From Hygrocybe punicea (lineage: Eukaryota > Basidiomycota > Agaricomycetes > Agaricales > Hygrophoraceae): 64,000 bases of DNA. The position numbers were made by a program, and so were the translations under genes. This document shows, piece after piece, positions 43,969 through 56,429 of the stretch. The stretch spans positions 3,472,001 through 3,536,000 of the forward strand of contig OY744473.1 of assembly GCA_963556145.1 (NCBI GenBank), given 5' to 3'. Position 1 is the first letter of the stretch. Every line of letters begins with the position of its first letter. The notes beneath the pieces were generated by a model. That model made no database searches. It had not been told where the DNA came from and was given only the letters and a program-made list of their open reading frames with translations.

Positions 43969-46304
43969 GGGGGTTGTGAGAGGTTCAGGGGGTTGGATGG
44001 CGCAGGGAAGCACTGGTGCTGCAGTTCTGGTGCCTCTTTGTTACCCTCATTGCCATCACCTTGAAAGCACATTTGATGTGTTCTGTATTCATGAGGGTAT
44101 CTTGAGTGGTATCTGGGGGGGAGGTGATATGTTGAAGAAAAATAAAATGTACCTGGGTTGGAGTGCAGGCACACCACACCTCCAACCCTTTTTGCCATTG
44201 TACTGTAACTGTTGTTGGTGTGGTCACCATTGCAGTCATTGTGGTTGTGGTTGTGGTTGTGGGTTTGGTTGTGGTCATGGCAGTCACAGTCATCACCCTC
44301 AGTGCCTGTTTGGTTTGGTTTGCACTGCTTTCTTGTTGGTGGTTGTGACCTGTGACCATCATCATAAGGGTGTGGTGTGGCAGTGGATGGCCAGTTGGTG
44401 ACCCTGACCTGCACCTGTGGAACCCATTATGTAATTACCAAGTCGTTGTGACGGCAAGTGTCAGTGTAGACCTGGATAGGAATCTACAGTAAGGGTGATC
44501 AGCTAGAAAGTGATCTGAGGAGTCTTAGGTCTTGTATAGGTTGTCGTAATCAATCCAACCAAGATCTGGGGGTTCTGGAACAGGGGGGAAGTATAGGGGG
44601 AAGATGAAGAGGAATATGGGAGATACAATGAGGGTACTAAATGGTAGATCTGAAGTGTAGTAATAAGCTATATTTTGTAGTGTAAAAGTACAACTTTTAT
44701 ACTACTGGAGAGAATCCTGTGCTGTATACTATAAGCAAAGGAAGTAACTGATATGTTATGGATCGTGGTCTTAACTGCAGGCTCCGGCAACAACCAACCA
44801 AACGAGGATGAGATTAAGTGAATACAAAGAGCAATAAGGGGAAGGGGAGATTTGTCTGGGTAGGTCAAGGTGGTGATCTGGGGAAGAGTAGCTAAACTAG
44901 ACTTAAAGAATATTAACTACAAATGTCTGGGTTTATATATTAGAACATCTTTAGGGTGGGCTTCTTCATCATGACATGTGGTGATGAGGAGGCTGAACTC
45001 TGAGATGAATGGTGTCTTTGCTCAGTTCATGGTTTACATGTTTTGGGGTGCCAACGTGGTGGCCAGCAACTGTGTTGTGGGTCTGGTGATAGTAAACAAT
45101 GGATATGGTGATTGTTTTGCATGGTGTCATTGAGGGTGTGTATGAGGGTGTATGATGTGTGTGGCTCGTCGGCGGTGATCGGAGTAGCATGTCAATTGCG
45201 ATTGTCTTTGATAATGCTATGGACCCAATCAATGATGTCAAGGTTGGTATCGGGGTCAGGATTGGAGTTAGAATTGGAATGGAATATGACATGATAGGGG
45301 TGAAGTTGGGAGGTAGATAGGTGAAGAGACCTATGTACTGAAAGATGGGAAATGAAGATATGTGATGTACAAGTATTTATGTACTGATTCTGGGTCATTA
45401 GGAACATCACATCATGGGTAGGAATGATTTCAGAGGTAGAATCCAGAGTGGAATCAGTGGAAAGGAGTGGAATCAATGATATTGGAGTGGAAGTGGATGG
45501 GAACGATGTGGGACATGAAGAGGATATGGGTCCAGACAGTCCAGAGCCTCTACATCATGATAAACACTAGAAAGGGTGGGGGAGACACCAATGTGTTGGT
45601 GACCTGCAGGTGACCCACACACCACCCAGATCTGACCCATACCTATGCAAGGGTACACCCATTGCACCCAACCCCTCACTAACCCACAGGTGGAAACCTG
45701 CAGGTCATTCAGGTGTCAGCATGCCCATGATAGTCCTTATGGGGGAGGGTGCAAGGGGTATGGGAGTGCATGGGAAGGGTGTGTGTGAGGACACAAGGCA
45801 TAGAGAAGGGAAGGGCAGGGTAGTGGAGTTGCAAACAATCTGTGGGGAGCTCATTAGTTACTAAGGCTGCAAAAACAGGTGTGAAAGGTAAACTTGCAGC
45901 TTGCACTTTCATAATACTTCTCATGAATAATGAATGGTCATGTCAACAGCTGACTTGAGGGGTGGGGGAAGTATAGCTGTAAAGTGTATGAGCAAGGCAT
46001 ACATTCCAGGAAAAAAGTGCAGGAGGTGTTGGAAAGCATAATGTACAAGTAGTGGAGGTTGAAATTGGTGAGAAAGTGGTATAGGACAATGAAATCCCAG
46101 ACTGTCAAATTGTCAAATGTGGAACACACTGTGATGTGACTTGTTTTCCTCTTCAATTGGTTCTCCTCACTCTTGACAATACTCTCCTCATGATCATCAC
46201 ATTGTGTGGTGTGGATGTGTAAGGCAAACAGTGGAGGGATATGATGTGTGCAAAATAGTATTTGCTAACAAACATCCTGCACCACTCCAGTCACCCATCC
46301 CAAT
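43969..46304. other. Interior of the long-TIR element
   Basis: No gene can be supported. GGTTGTGGTTGTGG repeats at about 44215-44290 keep a minus-strand His/Asn/Thr-rich frame open. Another cluster of GACCTGCAGGT-like words lies at about 45600-45720. Confidence 0.45.
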
Positions 46305-46806
46305 TTACCTGAGCCCACCTCCTGCTCTTCCCTACACTCTGGCCTCCTCCAGGTCCTCCCTGTCCTCCCCTGAGCCCTCTAAACCTCCCAAAGTCTCTCA
46401 CACTCTCCTGCACCTTTCCCACCCTAACCAAGTCCTTCTTAACCTCCCTAACTCCCTCTTACACCCTCCCATAACCTTTCCTGCCCCTTCCAACCTTTCT
46501 TAGTCATTCCTGTGCCTTCTGGCCCTTTCCCCATTCTTTCATCATATCTAATTACTGAAAAGTAGCACATCCATGATCCATAAACTTATGTGCCAATGTA
46601 GTTAAACTATTCACAATGCTCTTGAGAATTTCACCATGTATATTAGAATCATAACCTTGCAACTACAAAAAGAGACTTGTGAATATAGTAATAGACATTA
46701 TGTACATTGATAAAGAAAAAGTATATGGGGTCCATACACTATTGCCTTCGGCTATCACACATTGTGTCACGGTTTTTGAGCAGGTCAGTCCCAGTTTCCA
46801 TAGACA

Positions 46807-48301
46807 ATGACTAACAGGAGCATTTATGTGTTGAGCTGATTCTTTGCATACTTTCCATGGATTCTAGATACCTTACAGCATATTCAGAAAAGCCTGTCAA
46901 TCTTTTTTTTTTTTGGTGATCTATCAGTCCAGGTCAATGGGTGAGATATGAATATTTTGTATTGGATACTGTACTAATTTGGATGATGTGAGAGTGAAAG
47001 TTTATCTATTTTATGCAGGCTAGTATGGAATATGAGAGTGATTAGCTCTAAATAAAGAAATGGCCAAGCATCCCACATACCAGATCGGGGCAAGGACCCT
47101 GTCCACTGCCAGAAATGATATTCTTAGATGTTAAGTTGCCCTTATGGGATGCGACTTTTTCTAAACGTTGATGTGAACAAAGCCAGGCACATTCTTTGTG
47201 CAAGACCCATTATTCGGTCTCTTTCCATTATCCCAAGTGACTCTGACTTGTGCAGGACTCTCCTGCATCCATCCAGAATGGCCAGTTCTGGAGTGTAGTT
47301 TCGTGAGCATTTATTACATTCTCAGTTTTAGTTTATGTGATTTTCACAGGCCAAATACATAGTCCATGATGAAGATTGAGGAACACAAAAGTTGTATTCA
47401 TCACTGACATCATGTTGAACAATTGATGGGTCCAGGACAGCACTAAAAAGCAATATGCTGTACAGGCTGCTAGTGCATTGAAGTTACTGCTGGAAACCAC
47501 GAACCGATGGAGAATCAGAGGCCTGATCCCTTATGGAGGCAAATATTCATTTTTGAAGGATGGAAACTATAACAAGCGTTCAGAAAATGATAATCATTCT
47601 AGTTTGACATGTGGAAATCCCTTTACAGGATCATTTCCATGCCATGCATAATGTACAACTTTGACTATATCCGGTGTGTGGTCATTTCACCCAGAAATGT
47701 GGAGAACCAGGTTATTTTCCATCACTTTTTCATTTTATCCCTGCTCTGATGTGATCTCTCAGACTAGCAGACCATGACACACTGGACACCACCAAGGTAT
47801 GTCATTTTCCATGTTTTGGATGTGCATTGATAATTTTATCAAATCATTTATCTACTGTCAAACCCCAATGCCCACACACAGCTGCCACCCAGAACCCCAC
47901 TGCAGGACAACTGTGACATGATGCTGGATGCAGAAATGGCAAAGGTGGTGACGAAGGTACATGGATGGAAGCATAGCTGCAACACCAAGGGGTCAAGAAG
48001 GATTATGACAATGAAGGTGAAACAGACAAGACAAGGACGCTGGTGAAGAAGATGCAGATGAGGATGAGGATGAGGAAGGAGTGACAAAGACAATAACACA
48101 AATGACAGGGATGGGGGCAACCAGGATGGGAACAACAGAGACCACAAGGATCCCATGGCTGGCTTTGTGTGTGAAGCTATATGGAAGTTCTTGTTTTGAG
48201 ACTATCTAACTTGGTTATCTCCCATCCATGAACAGAGTATATTACAGGCCGTTTTTGAAATTCTTGAGACTTTTTGAATTTTTTTGATAGTTTAGAAAAA
48301 T
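46807..48301. other. Non-coding interval
   Basis: No convincing gene is seen. Small open stretches (for example KKQYAVQAASALKLLLETTNRWRIRG near 47450) suggest a very old coding remnant. A GAGGATGAGGATGAGG run at about 48055 keeps low-complexity frames open. Confidence 0.4.
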
Positions 48302-48991
48302 GTTGACTTAGAAAAATTTTGAGTGCTGTATTTTATATCTCATGAAATACTGCATGGATTGACATGGTTATAGAGGGAAAGTTGTACTATGTCTTAAGGG
48401 CTATCTACTCCTGTGATTACATTTAGAAAATATTTAGTGTGTGGTGAGTTGTGGATGAAACAAAAGGTAAACCAGTACTTTGTGACACCGCAAATGATAT
48501 TGTCAAGTAATGCCATCAAATGAACTCCTATGAAGACAATTGTAGAAAGAACATTGTTCATTTTGTCAAGGGCTAGAAGTACATATACCGTGTTTTTCTT
48601 TATTTTTTGTTCTTTGAGCCAATATTACATCATTACTATGCTTGTCCGCATTGAGATCATGACTACAAAAGTTATAAATATTGGCTCAAATAAAGAAAAA
48701 CACAGTATATGTACTTCTAGCCCTTGACAAAATGAACAACTTTCTCTCTACAATCTTCTTCATAGGAGTTCATTTGATGGCATTACTTGACAATATCATT
48801 TGCGGTGTCACAAAGTACTGGTTTACCTTTTGTTTCATCCACAACTCACCACACACTAAATATTTTCTAAATGTAATTACAGGAGTAGATAGCCCTTAAG
48901 ACATAGTACAACTTGCCCTCTATAACCATGTCAATCCATGCAGTATTTCATGAGATATAAAATACAGCACTCAAAATTTTTCTAAGTCAAC
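48302..48991. mobile_element. Small foldback element, copy 2
   Basis: The termini are GTTGACTTAGAAAAATTTTG at 48302 and its complement ending at 48991 (690 bp). Arms of about 320 bp surround a spacer of about 50 bp. It belongs to the same family as 15587-16412, judged by the shared ATACTGCATGGATTG, GTTGTACTAT and AAGGGCTAGAAGTACATATA blocks. It has no coding capacity. Confidence 0.8.
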
Positions 48992-49464
48992 TAGGCAAAT
49001 GCATGGATTGGGCGGATCAGCATGGATCATGGATACGGATTGCCTCGGATACGGGTACGGATCAAGATTTCCCGATCTGTGCACCCTTGTATCCATAACT
49101 GGTCCCTATTTGGGTAGTGTCACGGTACCCACGTCACACATCAACATCACCAACCCACAGCTACAGCGACAACAACAACGAGAACGGCAACAACGATGAT
49201 GGACAACGATGGGACATGGGGAGAAGGGCAGCAGGAGGGCGATGCACCCACCCCACGTTGCAGTAGGTAAGTGTTTTTTTTTGTCTTTTTTCTTAGCTAC
49301 TAATTACACAAACGACGACGACAGCAGTACCAACAACACAAACACCACACACCCGACGAGGACGATGGGTGGTGAGGACAAGGATGACAACGCCAGCCAC
49401 CACCTCCACCACCACGACCGCAACGAAGGCCACAGCCATCCCACCACCAACATACCTCGCAGAT
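48992..49464. other. Non-coding interval with TE-end-like sequence
   Basis: No gene is seen. GGATACGGGTACGGATC (about 49047-49063) ending in GCACCCTTG resembles a degraded hAT-type terminus. An ACAACAACAACGA-rich segment follows. Confidence 0.35.
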
Positions 49465-49619
49465 GTGCAATCACACCTTACAGCATATCTTTTCCACAAG
49501 ACATGGCTCAGCCGAGATGGACAATTCCCACTCTGAGTGGGCCAGCCAATCTCGGCCGACCAATATCTTTCTCCAGGGGAGATGGCTTGGCCGAGGGGTC
49601 TATGTACTGAGGGACATGA

Positions 49620-50165
49620 GTTGGCCGAAGCAAGGGGATATATTGGCCAACCGGTCTGGGTATTTCGGCTGGCCATGGGAGGTGGATTGGCCGACGGGTC
49701 TGGGTATTTCGGCCAGCCATGGAGCATGGATGCGCCGACTGCACTGGGTATTTCAGCTGGCCATGGGAGATGGATTGGCCGACTGGTCTGGGTATTTTGG
49801 TTGGCCATGGAACATGGGTTGGCCGATGGGTCTGGGTATTTCGGCTGGCCATGGAACATGGATTGGCCAACTGCACTGGGTATGTCAGCTGGCCATGCAC
49901 CATGGGTTGGCTGACTAGTCTGGGCATTTCCGCTGGCCATGGAACATGGATTGGTCGACCACACTGGGTATTTCCACTGGCCATGGAACATGGATTGGCC
50001 AACCAGTCTGGGTATTTTGGCTGGCCATGAAAGGTAGATTGAACAATGGAACTGGGTATTTTGGCTGGCCATGGAAAATGAATTGGCCGACCGCAATAGG
50101 TATTTTCGCTGGCCATGGGAGGTGGATTGGCCGATCTGTATTGGTATATTGGCTGGCTATGGTGC
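49620..50165. repeat. 44-bp minisatellite, left arm of right copy
   Basis: This is the reverse-complement counterpart of 5730-6480, with units marked by GGCCATGGRACATGG and GGTCTGGGTATTTCGGCTGG. It is four units shorter than the left copy and degenerates towards 50165-50600. Confidence 0.88.
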
Positions 50166-51187
50166 ATGAGTTGGCCAAATCTCTGGGTATATTAGCTGGC
50201 TATAGAACTTTAGTTAGCTGAAGCGGGTGGGTACGCAGGCTGGCCCTAGGAAGGACATGGGCTAATGTTAGGGATATTCCAGTTGTACATGGAACACAAA
50301 TTGACAACAGTTTGTGGTATATTGGGCTCGCCATAGGACATAGTCATCATAGGTTGGCCAATCCTCGTTAGTATATTGGCCGATCACACATGGGTCACTT
50401 GCTCCTTTGAGTCTTTTGGCTGCTCATGCGACATGGGTTGGCCAATGTTATGGATACATCAGCTGCCCATGGGGTTAGCCTACACTAGGAATACATTGGC
50501 TGGTCATGGGACATGATTTAGCTGATCCTATCAAGTCTTTTGTTGGCTGTGGGCCATGGAGTGGCCGGCCTGAGATATATTGGCCAGCCATGATATGGTT
50601 GGCTGACAATCTGACTTAAGGTTTGGTTGAGGCCGATAACATTCAATACATTCATTCTAAGCCAGTCACAGCTTAACACTACAACAAGTACTGCTACTGT
50701 GAATTCACAAACACATCTGAAAGGACCAAAAGCAAGACCCCAAAGCCATTCAGTCTTGATCTCAAAGGAGGCTCTCCTCCTTCTTGATCAAGACTGACTG
50801 ACAAAGAAAACACTACCAAAATCTTTGCAAACACATAACCAAAAATATGTTGACATAAACACTCATATCAACCACACTAAGAACATTACCTGGTCTCAAT
50901 GTCACTAATGGGAGGCTTACAAATAATGATGAGGTTTACCTGGTCAAATTTCAATGATGCCACCAGGCCCACTACCAGTAGCTTGCCTGGCAAGGGAATC
51001 AGGGGGGTTCTCCTGCTCTTTCATTCTTGGAGGCCTGTACAGTGGCAAGCAGTACTTTCTGGGGGCCAGACACCAACAGTTGGCACGCAAAGATGCCACA
51101 ATATTCATTCAAGTTGAATAGCTCAGTTCAAAAAAAGACACTGTCAGTAATGGGATAATACACATTAATCTCTCATCTGCATGCAAA

Positions 51188-51562
51188 CACAGGAGACAGA
51201 TGAGGATTTTTTGCCATCAAAGAATATTGCGATCTCCACTCAAATATTGAAATTATTTTTGTTGTTATTATAAGTCTGAAAAATATTGTAAAAAGTAAGG
51301 TTAGTATTCACACCAAAGATAGTGCAGCAAAATTTTAGATTATTTACTCTCCAGATGTTCGGGCACAAAGCCACATGCTTGAATGTCTGGAGACCAAATA
51401 GTTTAAAATTTTGCCTGCACTGTCTTCAGTGTGAATACCACTTTTAGATAACCTTATTGTTTACAACCTTTTCAGACTTATGATAACAACACAAATAATT
51501 TCAATATTTAAGTGGATATCGCAATATTCTTTGATGGCAAAAATCCTCATCTGTCTCCTGTG
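51188..51562. mobile_element. 375-bp MITE nested in one arm (right copy)
   Basis: The length and termini are the same as at 4349-4723, flanked by AAA (51185-51187, 51563-51565). The opposite arm of this element (about 55850-55875) lacks it. Confidence 0.75.
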
Positions 51563-52042
51563 AAACATAACAACGAACATATCACAATAATAAAGTAGTC
51601 GGTGAAGTGATGAATATGAGGGAGGAAATCACATACCAGTTAAGACAATAACACTCCAGAATCTCTGGTTATTGCCTGGTACAATAACCAAGGATCCTAT
51701 AGTGTCACCAAAGGTGGTAGTAGTAGTTGTGAGGTAAGAAGAAAATAACCATGTTTGATGGTCTTGTACTTATTTGTTCATGTGACTTAACGTGTTTGTT
51801 GATCACATGTCACAAAGTGTGATGTCACGTTGGGTCATCCAAACGTTACATCACACTTGTGACATGTTGCGTCTCATCAATCATGTGACCTGTCGCGTCG
51901 CATTAATCATGTGACACGTGAGTGGTAATAATCATCATATTCCGAGGGCAGGAATCCTGCCCTCGTCTCACTATGTATAATAGGTACAAAATACAATAAT
52001 AATGATATAACGAGGGCAGGGAATCACCCTGCCCTCGTCTCA

Positions 52043-52165
52043 TTGCTGAGCCACCCCGACGGTCGGGTTCATTACCACCGCTGCTGCTGCCATTGCCGTT
52101 GTCGTGTCTGCTGCTGCTGCTGCGGTTCACGCTGCTGGTGCTGCTGGTGCTGCCATTGCCGTTGC

Positions 52166-52205
<40 letters not shown>

Positions 52206-53008
52206 GTCATTGCTGCTGCTGCTGCTGTTGCTGCTGTTGCCGTCGCTGCTGTTGCTGCTGTCGTCGTCGCTGCTGCTGCTGCTGCTGCTACCGTTGCCGT
52301 TGTCGTTGTCATGTCTGCTGTTGCTGGTGCTGCAGTTCGTGCTGCTGCCATTGCCGTTGTCACCGTTGCCATTGCCATCGCGGCTGCTGCTGCTGTTCAC
52401 GCTGCTGGTGCTGCTGCCGTGGCCGGTGCTGCTGCTGTTGCTCTTCCCGGTCCCGGTCCCGCTGCTGCTGCCGTTCCCGCTCCTGGTCCTGGTCCTGGTC
52501 CTGCCACTGCCTCGCCGTCTTTGTTGCTGTCCTCATTGTTGTTGTTGCCGTCCACGCTTTCGTCATTGCCGTCCACACTGTCGTCGTTCCTGTGCTTGCT
52601 GTCATCGTTGCCGTCCCTGTGGTTGTCGTTCCGGTACCCTGCTGCTGCTGCTCTTGCCATTGCCGTTGCCGTTGCAGGCTTCGCCTCGGCGCAGTAACGA
52701 CTGCAAGGCATTAGTAGTACATAAAATAAGCAAAAAATCACTGATGACTTACCGTTGTCATCCTTTTCTTCCTCACCGTCATCCGCGTCTGGGTCTTCGT
52801 CGTCTGGGTCTTCATCATCGTCGACCGCGTCCGCATCTGCGTCAACCCCGTCTTTGTCTCCGCCAACCCGGTCTCCATCGTCCGCGCCATCCCCATACCG
52901 TTGTGGATCCCGTCTCCCATCGTCGTCCTTGTTCTCGTCGTTCCAGTCCCCGTGTCTGTCATTGCCGTCCCCGTTCTCGTCGCTCTGGTCTGTCATTCCG
53001 GTCCCCAT
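52043..53008 (-). pseudogene. Low-complexity exon module, minus strand (right copy)
   Basis: This is the mirror of 2816-3830: an acidic exon, an intron at 52701-52752 (52 bp, GTAAGT, TACTAAT, TTGCAG), then a VVTAPRRSLQ-led Gln/Arg/Trp-rich exon over CTG/CAG runs. It differs from the left copy by few substitutions (for example Asp to Val in the DADAD stretch). No function is assigned. Confidence 0.4.
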
Positions 53009-53360
53009 TCCGTTCTCATCGTTGCCGTCCCCCCTCTCTTCGTTCCCATCCTCGTTGTCGTCATTCCGGTCCTCGTTGTCGCCGTTCCGGGAACCATGGT
53101 TGTTGCCCTCTTATGGGCCTCGTGTCATTGGCTGTTGATGTTGATGTGGTAATGTTGGTGGTCGTCTGACGTGATGTTGCTGGAAAAGACCTAAAAAGTA
53201 CGTGGAATTAGTTAATAAAAATAAATCAAACAAACTTAAAATGAAACCTAGCCTGGTGCTCTTCCGCACCCTTGTGTCTGTGATCGTGGTTGCAAAGAAA
53301 GAGTGACGTGGCTTGAACTCGCGTGAGAATTTCAACCGGTGTTTGCCGATTTCCTAAACG

Positions 53361-53740
53361 GGGCCGAATTGCCATATTGGTACAGGTGGCTGGATTTTCT
53401 TATTGCTATTACATGCTGTATAACACCTCAATGGCCAGGGCAAGACCCTGAAGGGATGTAGGTATCCCATACCCACAAGTATGGTAAATTTTGTATTTTA
53501 TTTGAGCCTACAGAGAGAGCTATTCACAATATATTTGAGCCCTCTGCCAAAATTGGACCCTTAAACACCGAACTTTGCGAGTATACATCTAGAAAATCTA
53601 AAATTAATTCTAGCAGTACTAGGTGAAGTGTGCTTCATTGTTACAATAAGTGCCTGGCAGTCAGTAGTCCAGGAAATGTGCTGTAGCCAACAAATGGTAA
53701 AGCTGTGAGTTGCATGACTTGAATCCAAATAACGGGATTT
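53361..53740. other. Loop of the complete foldback
   Basis: This is a unique 380-bp spacer between the innermost inverted pair. No open frame is worth calling. It matches the 2196-2550 side of the left copy. Confidence 0.6.
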
Positions 53741-54093
53741 CGTTTAGGAAATCGGCAAACACCGGTTGAAATTCTCACGCGAGTTCAAGCCACGTCACTC
53801 TTCATCTCGACTTTGATGAGCACGTAGCTTAAGTTTTCATTTTATGTTTCTTTTGTTTACTCTACTAACTCATTCCACATAGTTTTTAGGTCTTTTCCGC
53901 CAACGTCGCGTCAGACGACCATGACAACTGTCACACCAACAGCAACGCCAGGACGGAAGCCAACGACGCGACACCCATAACAGAAGGACACGGACGATGA
54001 CCATGAACGCGATGGGTCCGGGAAAAGCTACGTAGCGGGATCAAACGAAACCCAAAACGACGACGGGGGCGGCAAACTACGCAGGGGACCGGA

Positions 54094-55320
54094 ATGACGA
54101 AAACAAAAACCAAAGCGACGAGAACAGGGTCCGGAACGTTGACAACGGAAACCGGAAACACGGCAACGGGGATGGCAATGACAGCGGAGACCGGAACGAC
54201 GAGAACAGGGATGGCAATGACGGACATGGGGACCGGAACGACAAGAACAAGGACGACGATGAGAGACGGGAACCACATTGGTATGGAGATGGCGCAGACG
54301 ATGGAGCCTGGGTCGGTGGAGACACAGACGGGGACGACCCAGATGCGGACGTGGTCGACGACGACGAAGACCCAGACGCGGACGACGACAAAGAAATGGA
54401 TGACAACGGTAAGTCGTCTGTATTTTTTTCTTATTTTATGTACTAGTCAAATTATGCTTTTCAGTTGTTACTGCGCCGGCAGCAGCAACAGGACTGGCAG
54501 CACAGTGGCAACAGCACCCACGGCAGTGGCAGCAGCAATGGCAGCAATGGCAATGGCAGCCGAAGCAGCAGCGGGACCGGGACCGTGAACAGGAGCAGCA
54601 GTGTAACCGGGTCCGGGAACGGCAGCAGCAGCAGGACCAGGACCAGGACCAGGAATGGCAGCGGCAGCAGGACCATGACCGTGAACGGCAGCAGCAACGT
54701 AACTGGGTCCGGGAACGACAGCAGCAGCAGGACCCGGACCGGGAATGGCAGCAGCAGTGGGACCAGGACCAGGAACGGCAACAGCAGCTGCACTGGCCAC
54801 GGCAGCCGCAGCAGCAGCGGGAACGGCAGCAGGGACGGCAACGGCAGCAGAAACGGCAATGGCAGCAGGGATGGCAACGGCAGCAGGGACGGCAACGGCA
54901 GCAGCGATGGCAACGGCAGCAGCGACGGCAACGGCAGCAGCAGTAGCAGCAACGGCAGTAGCAGCAATGGCAACGGCAAGGGCAGCAACGGCAAGGGCAG
55001 CAGCAGCAGCAACGGGCAGCAGCAGACGCGGACGACGGCGACGAAGAAAAGGATGACATGTATGGTAAGTCATCAGTGTTTTTTTGCTTATTTTATGTAC
55101 TACTACTACCTTGCAGTTGTTACTGCGCCAAGACGAAGCCTGCAGCCGCAACGGCAACAGCAACAGCAACGGCAATGGCAATGGCAATGGCAATGGCAGC
55201 AGCAGCCCGAACAGCACCAGCAGCAGCAGCAGCGATGGCAACGGCAGCAGCAGCAGCAGCGGGAACGGCAGCAGCAGCGACGGCAACGGTGGTCATGAAC
55301 CCAACCGTCGGGGTGGATCA
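54094..55320 (+). pseudogene. Low-complexity exon modules, plus strand (right copy)
   Basis: Two modules follow each other. An acidic exon ending DDKEMDDN is followed by an intron at 54409-54464 (56 bp) and then VVTAPAAATG. The next exon, a long Gln/Arg/Trp-rich stretch, ends ADDGDEEKDDMY before an intron at 55065-55116 (52 bp) and VVTAPRRSLQPQ. The frame entering at 54467 and the frame leaving at 55052 are the same, as expected of one exon, but TAG at 54944 (from CAG) interrupts it. An uninterrupted Ser/Asn/Gly frame also spans the region, so the true frame is uncertain. Compared with the left copy it has extra GGCAGCRGSGACGGCAAC-type repeats. Confidence 0.4.
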
Positions 55321-55327
55321 GCGACGA

Positions 55328-55428
55328 GACGAGGGCAGGGAATCACCCTGCCCTCGTCATATCGTTATTATTATTTTTCTTTTGTATTATACATAGTGAG
55401 ACGAGGGCAAGGTGATTCCCTGCCCTCG
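55328..55428. repeat. GC-rich hairpin pair and adjacent GTCAC array
   Basis: Hairpins at 55328-55358 and 55402-55428 use the same GACGAGGGCAGGG stem. The GTCAC/GTGAC array follows at about 55497-55625. Confidence 0.55.
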
Positions 55429-56429
55429 TCATATCATTATTTTTTTTATTTTGTACCTATTATATATAGTGAGATGAGGTCAGGAATATGACTTGCGTGT
55501 CACATGATTATTGAGACGCGACATGTCACAAATGTGACGTAACATTTGGACGGCCCAACGTGACATCACACTTTGTGACATGTGATCAACAAATACGTTA
55601 AGTCACATGAACAAATAAGTACAAGCCCATCAAACACAGTTGAGATTTTCTCCTTACCTCACAACCACCACTACCACTTTTGATGACACTGCAGGATCCT
55701 TGGTTATTGTACCGGGCAACAACCAGAGATTCTGGAGTGTCATAGTCTTAACTGGTAGGTGATTTCCTCAGGCTTTGTTGCTCACGTCTGTTCACTTCAC
55801 AGGACTACTTGATTATTGTGGTATGTTCTTCTTTTTCACCGTCAGGTATCTTCTTTGGTATGTTTGCATCCAGATGAGTGATTAATTTGTATTACCCCAT
55901 TACTGACAGTATCTTTTGTTGAAGTTATCTGTTCAACTTGAATGAACATTGTGGCATCTCTGTGTGCCAACTGTTGGTGTCTGGTCCTCAGAAATGAGTG
56001 CTTGTCACTGTACAGGTCTTCAGGAATGAAAGGGCGGGTGAATCCCCCTGATTTCCTTGCTGGGCAACCTACTTGTAGTGGGCCTGGTGGCATCATTGAA
56101 AGTTGACCAGGTAAGTCTCATTATTACTTTTAAGCCTTCCTTTAGTGACATTGAGACCAGGTAATATTGTTAGTTTAGTTGATTTCAGTATCCATTTTTG
56201 GTTATTTGTTCGCAAAATTTTTGTTAGTATTTTCTTTGTCAGTTAGTCTTGATCAAGAAGGAGAAGAGCTCCTCCTTTGAGATCAAGACTGAATGGTGTT
56301 GGTGTCTTGCTTATTATCCTTTCAGAGGCATTTGTGACACAGTAGCAGTACTTGTTGTAATGTTAAGTTGTCAATGTCTTAGAAGGAATTTATTGCATTT
56401 TATCGGTGTAAACCCTAACCCTATGTCAC

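Larger units (their letters stand above)
43001..46806. mobile_element. Long-TIR element with purine-rich arms
   Basis: Inverted arms begin CTATGGAAACCGAGACTGACC (about 43001) and end with the complement GGTCAGTCCCAGTTTCCATAG at 46806. The right arm is about 500 bp. The left is about 640 bp because a 217-bp MITE sits in it. The inner parts of the arms are purine-rich on the plus strand at left (43480-43640) and pyrimidine-rich at right (46305-46540). The interior (43970-46300) has GGTTGTGGTTGT and GTGCAGG-type simple repeats and no recognisable protein. The left end lies only about 20 bp after the stop codon of the ATPase gene. No clear target duplication is seen. Confidence 0.7.
50887..56163. 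repeat. Inner TIR-bounded core of the right giant element
   Basis: The core starts TACCTGGTCTCAATGTCAC and ends with its complement (5277 bp). It is the mirror of 1-5024 and covers the sequence missing in the assembly gap there. The outer-arm spacer continues inverted on both sides of these junctions (50600-50886 versus 56164-56430). Confidence 0.75.

Noticed and set aside
43851..44414. His/Asn/Thr-rich minus-strand ORF of 187 codons
   Set aside because: It is kept open by GGTTGTGG repeats and crosses a MITE end. It shows no domain or splice support.
56411..56422. AACCCTAACCCT resembling telomeric repeat
   Set aside because: There are only two units, inside the arm of a transposon, with no array. 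It is most likely chance.
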